A DNA stretch of 64,000 bases from Herbidospora galbida. Lineage in GTDB: Bacteria; Actinomycetota; Actinomycetes; Streptosporangiales; Streptosporangiaceae. The stretch lies in contig NZ_SZQA01000001.1 of NCBI RefSeq assembly GCF_005233835.1, positions 434,001 to 498,000 on the forward strand, written 5' to 3'. Made by a program: the position numbers and the translations under genes. Positions 24,863 through 32,829 of the stretch are shown here, one piece after another (position 1 is the first letter of the stretch; each line of letters begins with the position of its first letter). The notes beneath the pieces were generated by a model. That model ran no database searches. It was not told the DNA's origin and saw only the letters and a program-made list of their open reading frames with translations.

Positions 24863-24985
24863 GTATACAGCCGATACCAGGTTCCTTCCCAGACGGTTCC
24901 CCCGGCGATACCTGGTCATGACGAAGTGCCTTCTTGCGGCCTGGCCGCACTCGGGTGGAAGGTATCAACGTCAGACCTGGTATAC
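24863..24985. promoter_or_regulatory. Cluster of GTATAC/GATACC half sites between HxlR and oxidoreductase genes
   Basis: GTATAC occurs at 24863-24868, GATACC at 24873-24878, GATACCTGG at 24907-24915, GGTATC at 24961-24966 and CCTGGTATAC at 24976-24985. The last two lie close to the oxidoreductase start (25013). Their symmetry and repetition fit binding by the dimeric HxlR regulator for both autoregulation and control of the divergent genes. Confidence 0.6.
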
Positions 24986-25012
24986 ATCAAGAACCATTCG
25001 GGAGCTGGGACG

Positions 25013-25960
25013 ATGCAAGTAATCGGGGTCCACGAGTTCGGAGGACCCGAAGCGCTCCGTGTTCTCGACCTGCCCGCCCCCCACGCCGGCCCCGGTGAGG
25101 TCCGGGTGCGGGTGCACGCCGCGGCGGTCAACCCGGCCGACACGCTGCTGCGCTCCGGCGCCAGCGCCTGGGCGTTCGCCGACGTGCCGGGCCCGTACGT
25201 ACCCGGCCTGGACATCGCCGGGGTGGTCGACGAGATCGGCCCGGGAACCGCGACCGGGCTGTCGATCGGCCAATCGGTGATGGCGATGGTGACGCCGCAG
25301 GGCGGCTACGCCGATTACGCGGTCCTGCCGGCCGGGTGGGTCGTCCCGGCGCCGGCCGACACCGATCACGCGGCCGCCGCGACGCTCCCGATGAACGGGC
25401 TCACCGCCCTCCTGGCGCTCGACCTGCTGGCGCTCACCCCCGGATCGGTGCTCGCCGTGGTCGGCGCCGCCGGGACCCTCGGCGGTTACCTCGTCGAGCT
25501 GGCCGCCCACGCGGGCCTGACCGTGGTCGCCGACGCCGCGCCCGCCGACGAGTCGCTGGTCCGCGGCCTGGGCGCGGCCGAGATCGTGGCCAGGGGGCCC
25601 GGCGTCGCCGAACGCATCCGGGCCCGCCGTCCCGGCGGCGTGGACGCCGTCGCCGACACCGCACTGGTCGGGCCGAGCCTGCTCGACGCCGTCCGCGACG
25701 GCGGCGCGTACGCCCGCTTCCGCACCGGCGACGAGCCTGGCGGCCACGACTTCGGCGAGAACGGCCGGGTCGCGGTGCGCACGGTGTTCGTCCCCGACTA
25801 CGCGGGACGGACGGACAAGCTGCACCGGATCCGCGAGCTCGTCGAGTCGGGCGTGCTCACGCCGCGCGTCGCGGCGACCATCCCCGCCGCCGAGGCGGCC
25901 ACCGCCCACCGGCGGCTCGAAGCCGGCGGCGTGCGCGGCCGGCTCGTACTCACCTTCTGA
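25013..25960 (+). CDS. Zinc-independent NADPH:quinone oxidoreductase-like protein (MDR family)
   Basis: The 315-residue protein starts MQVIGVHEFGGPEALRVL. It has the GroES-like domain with VHAAAVNPADTLLRSG and PYVPGLDIAGVV, no structural-zinc cysteines, and the Rossmann loop VVGAAGTLGGYLVEL. The family reduces quinones or activated double bonds with NADPH. GGGAG lies about ten bases before the ATG. Divergence from an HxlR regulator suggests induction by electrophiles or quinones; the SDR gene 28 bp downstream is probably co-transcribed. Confidence 0.88.
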   Translation: MQVIGVHEFGGPEALRVLDLPAPHAGPGEVRVRVHAAAVNPADTLLRSGASAWAFADVPGPYVPGLDIAGVVDEIGPGTATGLSIGQSVMAMVTPQGGYADYAVLPAGWVVPAPADTDHAAAATLPMNGLTALLALDLLALTPGSVLAVVGAAGTLGGYLVELAAHAGLTVVADAAPADESLVRGLGAAEIVARGPGVAERIRARRPGGVDAVADTALVGPSLLDAVRDGGAYARFRTGDEPGGHDFGENGRVAVRTVFVPDYAGRTDKLHRIRELVESGVLTPRVAATIPAAEAATAHRRLEAGGVRGRLVLTF

Positions 25961-25988
25961 TCACCACCTATCCGACACAGGAGTCACC

Positions 25989-26753
25989 GTGTCCACACGT
26001 CTCACCGGCAAAGTCATCCTGATCACCGGCGCCACCTCCGGCATGGGCCGCGCCACCGCCGAACGGCTCGCCGCCGAGGGCGCGAAGGTCGTCTTGGCCG
26101 CACGCGGCAAAGAGGCCGGCGACACCCTGGCGGCCGCCATCCGCGCCTCCGGAGGCGAGGCCACCTTCATCCCCGCCGACGTGACAGTGGAAAGCGAGAC
26201 GGCCGAGCTGGTCAGGCAGGCGGTGAGCCGGTACGGCCGCCTCGACGGCGCGTTCAACAACGTCGGCGCCGCCACCGCGCCCGGCCCCGTGACCGACCTC
26301 GACGCCGACGCCTGGCACGCCGAACTGATCCTCAACCTCAGCAGCGTCTTCTACGGCCTCAAGCACCAGATCCCGGCCCTGAAGGCGAGCGGCGGCGGCG
26401 CGATCGTGAACAACGCCTCCATCAGCGGCGTCAGCGGCCAGCCGGGCATGGCCGCCTACAGCGCCGCCAAGCACGGAGTCATCGGGCTCACCAAATCGGC
26501 CGCACTGGAGACGGCCGCGGCGGGCATCCGGATCAACGCCCTGGTGACAGGCGGCGTCGACACCCCACTGCTGCGGTCGGGCATGGGCCCCACGCCTGAG
26601 GAGGCGCTGCGGGCGGCCGGGGCGATGCACCCGATCGGCCGGATCGGCCGGCCGGAGGAGATCGCCGCGTTCACGGCGTTCCTGCTGAGCGACGAGTCCC
26701 CCTTCATCACCGGAGCCGCCCTCGCCATCGACGGCGGCATGACGGCCGCCTGA
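25989..26753 (+). CDS. Short-chain dehydrogenase (FabG/glucose-dehydrogenase-like SDR)
   Basis: The 254-residue classical SDR has the TGATSGMG cofactor loop, FNNVGAA, catalytic Ser in NNASISG and YSAAKHG with Tyr and Lys, and the C-terminal ITGAALAIDGGMTA. The GTG start follows an AGGAG ribosome site by five bases. It is the second gene of the HxlR-linked operon. The substrate is unknown; a carbonyl produced or tolerated together with quinones is plausible. Confidence 0.88.
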   Translation: MSTRLTGKVILITGATSGMGRATAERLAAEGAKVVLAARGKEAGDTLAAAIRASGGEATFIPADVTVESETAELVRQAVSRYGRLDGAFNNVGAATAPGPVTDLDADAWHAELILNLSSVFYGLKHQIPALKASGGGAIVNNASISGVSGQPGMAAYSAAKHGVIGLTKSAALETAAAGIRINALVTGGVDTPLLRSGMGPTPEEALRAAGAMHPIGRIGRPEEIAAFTAFLLSDESPFITGAALAIDGGMTAA

Positions 26754-26760
26754 CGGGGCC

Positions 26761-26795
26761 CCACGACGCCGTCTTCCACTTCGACGACGTCGTGG
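26761..26795. terminator. Possible bidirectional hairpin between convergent genes
   Basis: CCACGACG and CGTCGTGG can pair across a 19-base loop in the 52-bp gap between the ends of the SDR and SMP-30 genes. No T-run follows. It is a weak candidate. Confidence 0.3.
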
Positions 26796-26805
26796 TGCAG
26801 TGCGT

Positions 26806-27648
26806 CTACTGAGCTCGCACGAACGGGGCCGCCGGGCGGCCGGGGGGCATGCCCTCAGCGGCGAAGAGCGCTCCCGCGTGAGGCGGTGCATCGGTCAGGC
26901 CCAGGGCCGCGGAGGTGACGAACAGGCGGCCGTCGGTGAGGCAGACGCTCGTGGGCTGGGGCGTCGGCACGTCCACGACCCGGTCGAGCCGTCCGGCCGG
27001 GGTGTAGCGGCGTACCTGGGAGCCGCCCCAGACCGCCACCCACAGGTGGTCGTCGGCGTCGACGGTCATGCCGTCGGGGCCGCCCTGGTCGATCGTGGCG
27101 AAGACGGCGGGTGCGCCCAGGTCGCCGGTCCCCGGGTCGACGTCGTGCCGGTCGATGCGGCCCTCGGCGCTGTCGGCCAGGTACATCGTGCGGCCGTCGG
27201 CGGTGAAGGCGGGGCCGTTCGGGATGGTCAGGCCGGTGCGCACGGGGGTGACCGTCAGGTCGTGGCCGACCCGGTAGAGGACGCCCGCGCCGGGCGTGGA
27301 GTCGTAGGGCATCGCGCCCGCCCACATGCGGCCGGCCGGGTCGCAGACCGCGTCGTTCATCCGGGAGGTCGGCGGCGCGGGGCGGTCGAGCCACGTCACC
27401 GAGCCGTCCTTCTCGTCGAGCAGGGCGAAGCCCTGCCCTGCGGCGGCCAGCCACTGGCCGGGGCGGTCGCGGACCGGGGCGACGGCCCCGAGCGGCACGT
27501 CGAGCCGGAACAGCTCCTCGGCGGGGCCCGGCTCGTCGGGTGAGACGGTGAGCAGCCTGCCCGCGAGGATGTCGACGAAGACCAGGCGGCCGTCGACCCA
27601 GCGGGCGCCCTCGCCCAGTTCGCAGTCGATCGCAGACCAGACGTCCAT
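26806..27648 (-). CDS. SMP-30/gluconolactonase-family sugar lactonase
   Basis: The 280-residue six-bladed propeller carries the calcium-binding and catalytic residues of the family in order: Glu in ELGEGARW, Asn in TSRMNDAVCD, Asn in TIPNGPAF and Asp in GGPDGMTVDADDHLW. It would open the galactono-lactone made by the dehydrogenase of this operon. I chose ATG 27648 because GAGGAG lies just before it; the upstream ATG at 27660 overlaps the kinase stop. It is the last gene of the six-gene operon. Confidence 0.88.
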   Translation of the reverse strand: MDVWSAIDCELGEGARWVDGRLVFVDILAGRLLTVSPDEPGPAEELFRLDVPLGAVAPVRDRPGQWLAAAGQGFALLDEKDGSVTWLDRPAPPTSRMNDAVCDPAGRMWAGAMPYDSTPGAGVLYRVGHDLTVTPVRTGLTIPNGPAFTADGRTMYLADSAEGRIDRHDVDPGTGDLGAPAVFATIDQGGPDGMTVDADDHLWVAVWGGSQVRRYTPAGRLDRVVDVPTPQPTSVCLTDGRLFVTSAALGLTDAPPHAGALFAAEGMPPGRPAAPFVRAQ

Positions 27649-27656
27649 GGCTCTCC

Positions 27657-28589
27657 TCATCGGATGACGGATCCGGGCAGGCTGTCGAGCAGGCCCAGTT
27701 CGGAGCGGGTGGGCAGGCCCTCCCAGTCGCCGGTCGAGGCGACGGCGAACGCGCCGACGGTGACCGCCCGTTCGAGACGGCCGGACAGGTCGAGATCGTC
27801 GAGCATCCCCGACAGGTACCCCGCGACGAACGCGTCACCCGCGCCGACCACATCGGCGACCCGCACCCGCCGGGCCGGGACGTCCACGGTCTCTGTCGCG
27901 GTGTGGCCGGTCGCGCCGTCGGCGCCGCGTTTGACGACGACCTCGCGCACCCCGGCGTCGAGCAGCGCGGCCACCCGGTCGCGTTCGGTGGTCGCGGCGG
28001 CGGGGGCGACGAGGTCGAGTTCGTCGTCGGAGGCGACGACGACGGTCAGCGCGGACGCCAGCGGGCGGAGCGTCGCGGCGGCCGTCGCGCGGTCCCACAG
28101 GCGGGCGCGGTGGTTGACGTCCAGGCAGACCGGCACGCCGGAGGCGACGGCGGCGCGGACCGCCTCGGCGGGACCCGGGCCGAGGGCCGGGGTGACGCCG
28201 GTGACGTGCAGCAACGCGGGCGCCGGGTCGAGCGCGGGCAGCACGTCGCCGGGTGACAGGAACGACGCGGCCGAGCCCGCCCGGTGGTAGATGACCCGGG
28301 TCAGCTCGCCGACCCTGCGCTCGAACAGCACCAGGCCGGTGGGCCCGCGCCGGTCGGCGCGGGCGTGCGTCAGGTCGACGCCCTCGGCCCGCAGGGTGCG
28401 CAGCACGAGTTCGCCCGTCTCGTCGTCGCCCACCAGCCCGGCCCAGCGGACACGGTGGCCCAGCCGGGCCAGGCCGATCGCGACGTTGGACTCCGCCCCG
28501 GCGACCGACAACCGCATGCCGCCGCCGAGCCTGATCGGGCCGTCGGCCCGCAGGGCGGCCATCGTCTCGCCGAAGGTGAGCACGCTCAC
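27657..28589 (-). CDS. PfkB-family 2-keto-3-deoxy-sugar-acid kinase
   Basis: The 310-residue kinase begins LTFGETMAALRADGP and continues with LSVAGAESNVAIGLARLG, as in KdgK-type 2-keto-3-deoxygluconate kinases. The catalytic motif is VVGAGDAFVAGYL. In this operon the likely substrate is 2-keto-3-deoxygalactonate, phosphorylated at C6 before aldolase cleavage. The GTG start overlaps the aldolase stop by four bases. E. coli uses the unrelated DgoK for this step, so this is a family substitution. Confidence 0.87.
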   Translation of the reverse strand: MSVLTFGETMAALRADGPIRLGGGMRLSVAGAESNVAIGLARLGHRVRWAGLVGDDETGELVLRTLRAEGVDLTHARADRRGPTGLVLFERRVGELTRVIYHRAGSAASFLSPGDVLPALDPAPALLHVTGVTPALGPGPAEAVRAAVASGVPVCLDVNHRARLWDRATAAATLRPLASALTVVVASDDELDLVAPAAATTERDRVAALLDAGVREVVVKRGADGATGHTATETVDVPARRVRVADVVGAGDAFVAGYLSGMLDDLDLSGRLERAVTVGAFAVASTGDWEGLPTRSELGLLDSLPGSVIR

Positions 28590-29206
28590 AGGATCTCCCT
28601 GAACTCGCGGGCCCGCGCCTTCAACGCGTCGAGATCGCCACCCGCCGCCGCGTCCCCCACGAGCGGGGAGCCGACGCCGACCGCGACCGCCCCGGCCGCC
28701 AGATACTCGACCGCCTCCGCCGGTCCGACCCCGCCGACCGGGACGAAGGGGAGGTCCGGGAAGGGGTCCCGCAACGCCCGCAGGTGCCGCACCCCGCCGA
28801 GCGAGGCGGGGAACAACTTGATCGCGGCCGCCCCGGCGACGCGCGCGGCGACGACCTCGGTCGGCGTGAGCGCCCCCGCGAGCACCGGCAACCCCACGGC
28901 GGCCCCCGCCCCGACCGCCTCGCTCACCGCCGGGGTGACCAGGAAGGACGCCCCCGCGTCGGCAGCCCGCCGGGCGTCGTCGGCGGTGACGACGGTGCCC
29001 GCGCCGAGATGGGCGTCGGGCCCGAGGGCGGCCCGCGCGTCGCGGATCACCTCCAGCGCCTCTGCGGTGACCAGCGAGACCTCGATCAGCCGCACGCCTT
29101 CACCGGCGAGGGTGAGCACCGTGTCCAGCGCCGCCCTGCGATCGGGTCCGCGCACGATCGCCAGCAGGCGGTGCTCGGTCAGGTCGGGGAGAAAACCGGT
29201 CATCAT
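28586..29206 (-). CDS. KDPG/KDPGal-type class I aldolase
   Basis: The 206-residue TIM-barrel protein has EVSLVT with the catalytic Glu position, LGAGTVVTADDARRA, FLVTPAVSE and the Schiff-base Lys in AAIKLFPASLGG. It would cleave 2-keto-3-deoxy-6-phosphogalactonate to pyruvate and glyceraldehyde 3-phosphate. Two adjacent ATGs (29206, 29203) overlap the stop of the epimerase gene. The family includes Eda and DgoA; neighbouring DgoD favours the galactonate version. Confidence 0.9.
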   Translation of the reverse strand: MMTGFLPDLTEHRLLAIVRGPDRRAALDTVLTLAGEGVRLIEVSLVTAEALEVIRDARAALGPDAHLGAGTVVTADDARRAADAGASFLVTPAVSEAVGAGAAVGLPVLAGALTPTEVVAARVAGAAAIKLFPASLGGVRHLRALRDPFPDLPFVPVGGVGPAEAVEYLAAGAVAVGVGSPLVGDAAAGGDLDALKARAREFREIL

Positions 29207-30021
29207 CACATCCGTTCCGCGGCGACGACGAGTCGCCAGTTCAGTTCCCCCGAGGCGGGCACTTGCGCGGCGTCGCCCGGACCGGCTTCGGCCACGTCGA
29301 AGACCGTGCCCAGCATGGGTTCGACGCCGATGCTCCGGTAGGGCGCGTCCTCGGGGAATCCCCCGAGGTTGCGCCACAACGCGGTGCCCACCGGCACCTC
29401 CGGCGGCGCCTCGACGCGCAGGTCGAGCACGTCGGTCTCGTCCTCGACGCGCACCGAGGCGCAGCGCAGCACCGCCCCTGCGGCCGATCCGTCGTCCGGG
29501 CCGAGCCGGTCGAGCTCCGCGCCGAACGGGGCCGGCCAGTGTCCGTCCAGAAAGGGCGCGCCGGCCGGCCACGGGACGTCGAGCAACGGTGCGGCCTCGG
29601 GGTAGATCCGCACCGGAGTGCCGTCGGGAGCCACCAGCCGGGCCTTCTCGCCCAGGTCCAGCAGGGCGTGCGCCGACCAGACGAAGCGGAAGCCCGGGTC
29701 GGCCGACAACCGGTAGGTCGCCACCACCGCCCCGGCCTCCTCGCCGATCACGCGGGTCAGCTCGAACCCGTCGCAGCTCACCGTCGCGCGGGCGGGGGCG
29801 CCCGTCCAGGGGCGGCTCCAGGCGTCGCCGTGGTCGGGCAGGCCCCGGACCGTCGGCACGCACTCCTCCAGGCCTCCCACGTCCACGAACGCCGACCCCG
29901 GCGAGACCACCGCACGCGCAGGATCAGGGCGGGACCACAGCCATTCCCGGCCGCCGCCGGACAGCGACGTCCACCGGCCGCCCAGCGTGAGGTCGAAGCG
30001 GGCCGTCAGCGGGATCACCAT
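29206..30021 (-). CDS. Aldose 1-epimerase-like protein
   Basis: The 271-residue beta-sandwich protein resembles galactose mutarotases: GGRWTSLSGGGREWLW, VDVGGLEECVPTV, FRFVWSAHALLDLG, and a late SIGVEPMLGTVFDV segment supplying a conserved Glu. It would interconvert sugar anomers so that the dehydrogenase receives the form it oxidises. The family is divergent and the catalytic His residues are not all obvious, so it may be specialised. Start and stop overlap both neighbours. Confidence 0.78.
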   Translation of the reverse strand: MVIPLTARFDLTLGGRWTSLSGGGREWLWSRPDPARAVVSPGSAFVDVGGLEECVPTVRGLPDHGDAWSRPWTGAPARATVSCDGFELTRVIGEEAGAVVATYRLSADPGFRFVWSAHALLDLGEKARLVAPDGTPVRIYPEAAPLLDVPWPAGAPFLDGHWPAPFGAELDRLGPDDGSAAGAVLRCASVRVEDETDVLDLRVEAPPEVPVGTALWRNLGGFPEDAPYRSIGVEPMLGTVFDVAEAGPGDAAQVPASGELNWRLVVAAERM

Positions 30022-31160
30022 TCGGCCACCGCGCCGTCCTCGTGCCGCCAGACCGGGTTGCGCCAGGCGTGGCCGACCGCGTCGACCCGCCTGACCTCGG
30101 CCTCGTCGATCTCCACGCCGAGGCCGGGCCTGAGGGGCCGGGCGACGTACCCGTCGGTGAAGCGGAACACCTCGGGGTCGGTGACGTAGTCGAGCAGGTC
30201 GGCGCCCTCGTTGTAGTGGATGCCGATGGACTGCTCCTGGATGAGGAAGTTGGGGGTGGCGAAGGCGACCTGGAGGCTCGCGGCCAGGGCGAGCGGGCCG
30301 AGCGGGCAATGGGGGGCGAGCCGGGCGTCCCACACCTCGGCGAGCGCGGCGATGCGCCGGGTCTCGGAGATGCCGCCCGCGTGCGACAGGTCGGGCTGCA
30401 CCACGGCGACCCCGGCCTCCAGCACCGGGCGGAAGTCCCAGCGCGAGTAGAGCCGCTCCCCGACCGCCACGGGGACGCCCGAAGCCGCCACCACGCCCGG
30501 TAGCAGATGCGGGCGGTCGGGCAGCACGGGCTCCTCGGCGAACAGCGGGTGGAACTCGGCGATGAGCGGCAGGATCCGGCGGGCGTCGGCCGCGCCGATC
30601 CGGCCGTGGAAGTCCACCGCCAGGTCGCGGTCCGGGCCGAGCGCGTCGCGCGCCAGCGCGATGCGGTCGACGACGCCCTTCACGGCGGCGGGGCCGGCGA
30701 GCGCGGGCATGCGTCCAGAAGCGTTGATCTTGACGGCGGTGAACCCCGCCTCGACGCGGGCGGCGATGCCGTCGGCGAGTTCGGCGGGCTCGTCGCCGCC
30801 GGTCCAGGCGTAGACGCGGGCGCGGTCGCGGACGTGGCCGCCGAGCAGGGCGTGCACGGGGACGCCGTAGGTCTTGCCCGCGATGTCCCACAGCGCCTGG
30901 TCGAGGCCGGCCAGGGCGCTGGAGAGCACCGGTCCGCCCCGGTAGAAGCCGCCGGTGGACATGACCTGCCAGTGGTCCTCGACGCGCAGCGGGTCGCGGC
31001 CGACCAGATACTCGGCCAGCACGTGGACGGCCGCGCGCACCGCCTCGGCCCGTCCCTCGACGACCGGCTCGCCCCAGCCGACCACGCCGTCGTTGGTCTC
31101 CACCCGGCAGAACAACCAGCGCGGCGGGACCAGGAAGGTCTCGATTCTGGTGATCTTCAC
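30015..31160 (-). CDS. dgoD: D-galactonate dehydratase
   Basis: The 381-residue enolase-superfamily enzyme matches DgoD closely. It has the barrel motif LAVDFHGRI (metal Asp and catalytic His two residues later), Glu ligands in FAEEPVL and VGERLYSRWDF, the second catalytic His in LAPHCPLGPLALAA, and the DgoD-type ending NPVWRHEDGAVAEW. It dehydrates D-galactonate to 2-keto-3-deoxygalactonate. The GTG start overlaps the SDR stop (GTGA). It is the anchor for calling this an oxidative galactose operon. Confidence 0.92.
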   Translation of the reverse strand: MKITRIETFLVPPRWLFCRVETNDGVVGWGEPVVEGRAEAVRAAVHVLAEYLVGRDPLRVEDHWQVMSTGGFYRGGPVLSSALAGLDQALWDIAGKTYGVPVHALLGGHVRDRARVYAWTGGDEPAELADGIAARVEAGFTAVKINASGRMPALAGPAAVKGVVDRIALARDALGPDRDLAVDFHGRIGAADARRILPLIAEFHPLFAEEPVLPDRPHLLPGVVAASGVPVAVGERLYSRWDFRPVLEAGVAVVQPDLSHAGGISETRRIAALAEVWDARLAPHCPLGPLALAASLQVAFATPNFLIQEQSIGIHYNEGADLLDYVTDPEVFRFTDGYVARPLRPGLGVEIDEAEVRRVDAVGHAWRNPVWRHEDGAVAEW

Positions 31161-31885
31161 GCGGAGTCCTTCACAGCGGTCCAGCCGCCGTCGACGACCA
31201 GCGTGGTCCCGGTGATGTACGAGCTCTCCGCGCTGGCCAGGAAGGTCACGGCGGCGGCCACCTCGTCGGGGCGGCCGAACCGGGCGGCGACGGTGGAGGC
31301 GACGCTGCGCCGGCGGTCCTCCTCGCCGATGCCCTCCCAGGCGGCGGTGAGGATCGGGCCGGGCAGCACGGTGTTGACCCGGACCGCCGGGCCGTACTCG
31401 ACGGCGAGCTGACGGCCGAGCGAGATCAGGCCGCCCTTGGCGGCGGCGTAGGCCGGGTGGCCGGGCATGCCCACCAGCGCGTGCACCGAGGAGGTGAGCA
31501 CCACGGCTCCCCCGCTCTCCCGCAGCAGCCCGGCGCACGTGTGGACGGCCAGATAGGCGGCCTTCAGGTTGACCGCGAGCTGGCGGTCCCAATCGGCCTC
31601 GGCCAGCTCGTGGGCGGGGGCGCCGACCGAGGTGCTGGCGTTGCTGTGCAGGACGTCCAGGCGGCCGAACTCCGTGCGGGCGAGGTCGGCGACGCGCCGC
31701 CAGGTGGCGACGTCGGCCACGTCGCCGGTGATCGTCACGAGCCCCGGCCGGGCGGACTGCCCGGCCATGTCCACCGCGATCACGCGGGCGTCCTCGGCCA
31801 GGAAACGTTCCACCACCGCCGCGCCGATGCCCGACGCCGCCCCGGTCACCACGGCGACCTTCTCCGACAACAATCCGCGTCCCAT
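31157..31885 (-). CDS. Short-chain dehydrogenase, probable galactose 1-dehydrogenase
   Basis: The 242-residue SDR has TGAASGIG, HSNAST in place of the usual NNAG, catalytic Ser in LTSSVH and Tyr/Lys in YAAAKGG, and YITGTTLVVDGGWTA at the end. As first gene of the operon with lactonase and DgoD it probably oxidises D-galactose to the lactone. ATG 31885 is used here; an in-frame TTG at 31900 preceded by AAAGGGA is an alternative start. The unusual HSNAS may tune cofactor binding. Confidence 0.82.
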   Translation of the reverse strand: MGRGLLSEKVAVVTGAASGIGAAVVERFLAEDARVIAVDMAGQSARPGLVTITGDVADVATWRRVADLARTEFGRLDVLHSNASTSVGAPAHELAEADWDRQLAVNLKAAYLAVHTCAGLLRESGGAVVLTSSVHALVGMPGHPAYAAAKGGLISLGRQLAVEYGPAVRVNTVLPGPILTAAWEGIGEEDRRRSVASTVAARFGRPDEVAAAVTFLASAESSYITGTTLVVDGGWTAVKDSA

Positions 31886-31909
31886 GGCCTTAGTCAACAA
31901 GTGTTCCCT

Positions 31910-31959
31910 TTCAAATTGAATGTCTGTTTCACGTCTGCACCTGGACGATCCGCCATACT
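31910..31959. promoter_or_regulatory. Divergent promoter region, galactose operon/AraC regulator
   Basis: TTCAAATTGAA at 31910-31920 is an 11-bp dyad just upstream of the SDR gene. CATACT at 31954-31959 is a -10-like hexamer ending six bases before the AraC ATG, which would make that mRNA leaderless. The region is AT-rich compared with its flanks. Confidence 0.45.
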
Positions 31960-31965
31960 GGGCGC

Positions 31966-32829
31966 ATGCCGATCCAGGAGGGGTTCCGCAACCAGCGGCT
32001 GACCGTCGTGCCGCGCCGGGTGGTGGCCGAGGCGAGCGCCCGGCCGGTGACCCGCCGGCTCATGGTCACCGACACCGGCTACTACCCCGTCGCCACAGAC
32101 CACCTGATGAGGAGGCCGAGCGGCATCGAAGAGGCGGTGTTCATCCTCTGCACGGGCGGCCTCGGCTGGGCCACCGTGGGCGGCGTGACCTACCGGATCG
32201 GGTCGAACGCGGCCCTCGTCATCCCACGCGGCGTGCCGCACGCCTACGGCGCCTCCACAGAGGCACCCTGGACGATCTGGTGGTGCCACCTACGCGGCAC
32301 CGACCTGGCCGAGCTGCTGGAGGAGATCGGCGCGGGGCCGTCCCGGCCGGTGGTGTCGATCAGGCGGCTCGACCGGGCGGTGGCCCTGCTCGACGAGATC
32401 GTCACGATCATGGAACGCGACCACTCCCCCGCCGCGCTGACCGGCGCGGCCGGGGCCGCCTGGAAGCTGCTCACCCAGATCGTGCTCGACCGGGTGATGC
32501 CGGTGCCGGGCGACCCGCTCCAGCGCGCGATGGCCTACCTGGCCGAACGCCTCGACACCACGGTCCGGGTGGCCGAGCTCGCCGCGCTGGTGGGCGTCTC
32601 GCCCTCCCACCTGTCGGCGCTGTTCCGCCGGGCCACCGGCGGCGGGGTGCTCGCGCACCACACCGCGCTGCGCATGGCCCAGGCCCGGAACCTGCTCGAC
32701 ACCACCGACGCCACCGTCGCCGACATCGCCCGCGAGGTCGGCTACACCGACCCGTTCTACTTCTCCCGGCACTTCCGCCGCCTGCACGAGACGAGCCCGA
32801 CCGAATACCGCAACCGCGCGAAGGGCTAG
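31966..32829 (+). CDS. AraC-family regulator of the alpha-galactoside locus
   Basis: The 287-residue protein has an N-terminal cupin sugar-binding domain (GGLGWATVGGVTYRIGSNAALVIPRGVPHAYG) and a C-terminal double HTH (VAELAALVGVSPSHLSALFRRATG and VADIAREVGYTDPFYFSRHFRRLHE). It resembles RafR/MelR/MsmR-type activators. It is divergent from the galactose operon and converges with the GH36 gene, overlapping it by four bases, so it likely controls both halves of the locus in response to a galactoside. Confidence 0.9.
   Translation: MPIQEGFRNQRLTVVPRRVVAEASARPVTRRLMVTDTGYYPVATDHLMRRPSGIEEAVFILCTGGLGWATVGGVTYRIGSNAALVIPRGVPHAYGASTEAPWTIWWCHLRGTDLAELLEEIGAGPSRPVVSIRRLDRAVALLDEIVTIMERDHSPAALTGAAGAAWKLLTQIVLDRVMPVPGDPLQRAMAYLAERLDTTVRVAELAALVGVSPSHLSALFRRATGGGVLAHHTALRMAQARNLLDTTDATVADIAREVGYTDPFYFSRHFRRLHETSPTEYRNRAKG

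Noticed and set aside
26755-26802. GPHDAVFHFDDVVVQCVY before a stop, resembling the end of a glycosidase
   Set aside because: Too short and without upstream coding signal; the same bases form the weak convergent hairpin.
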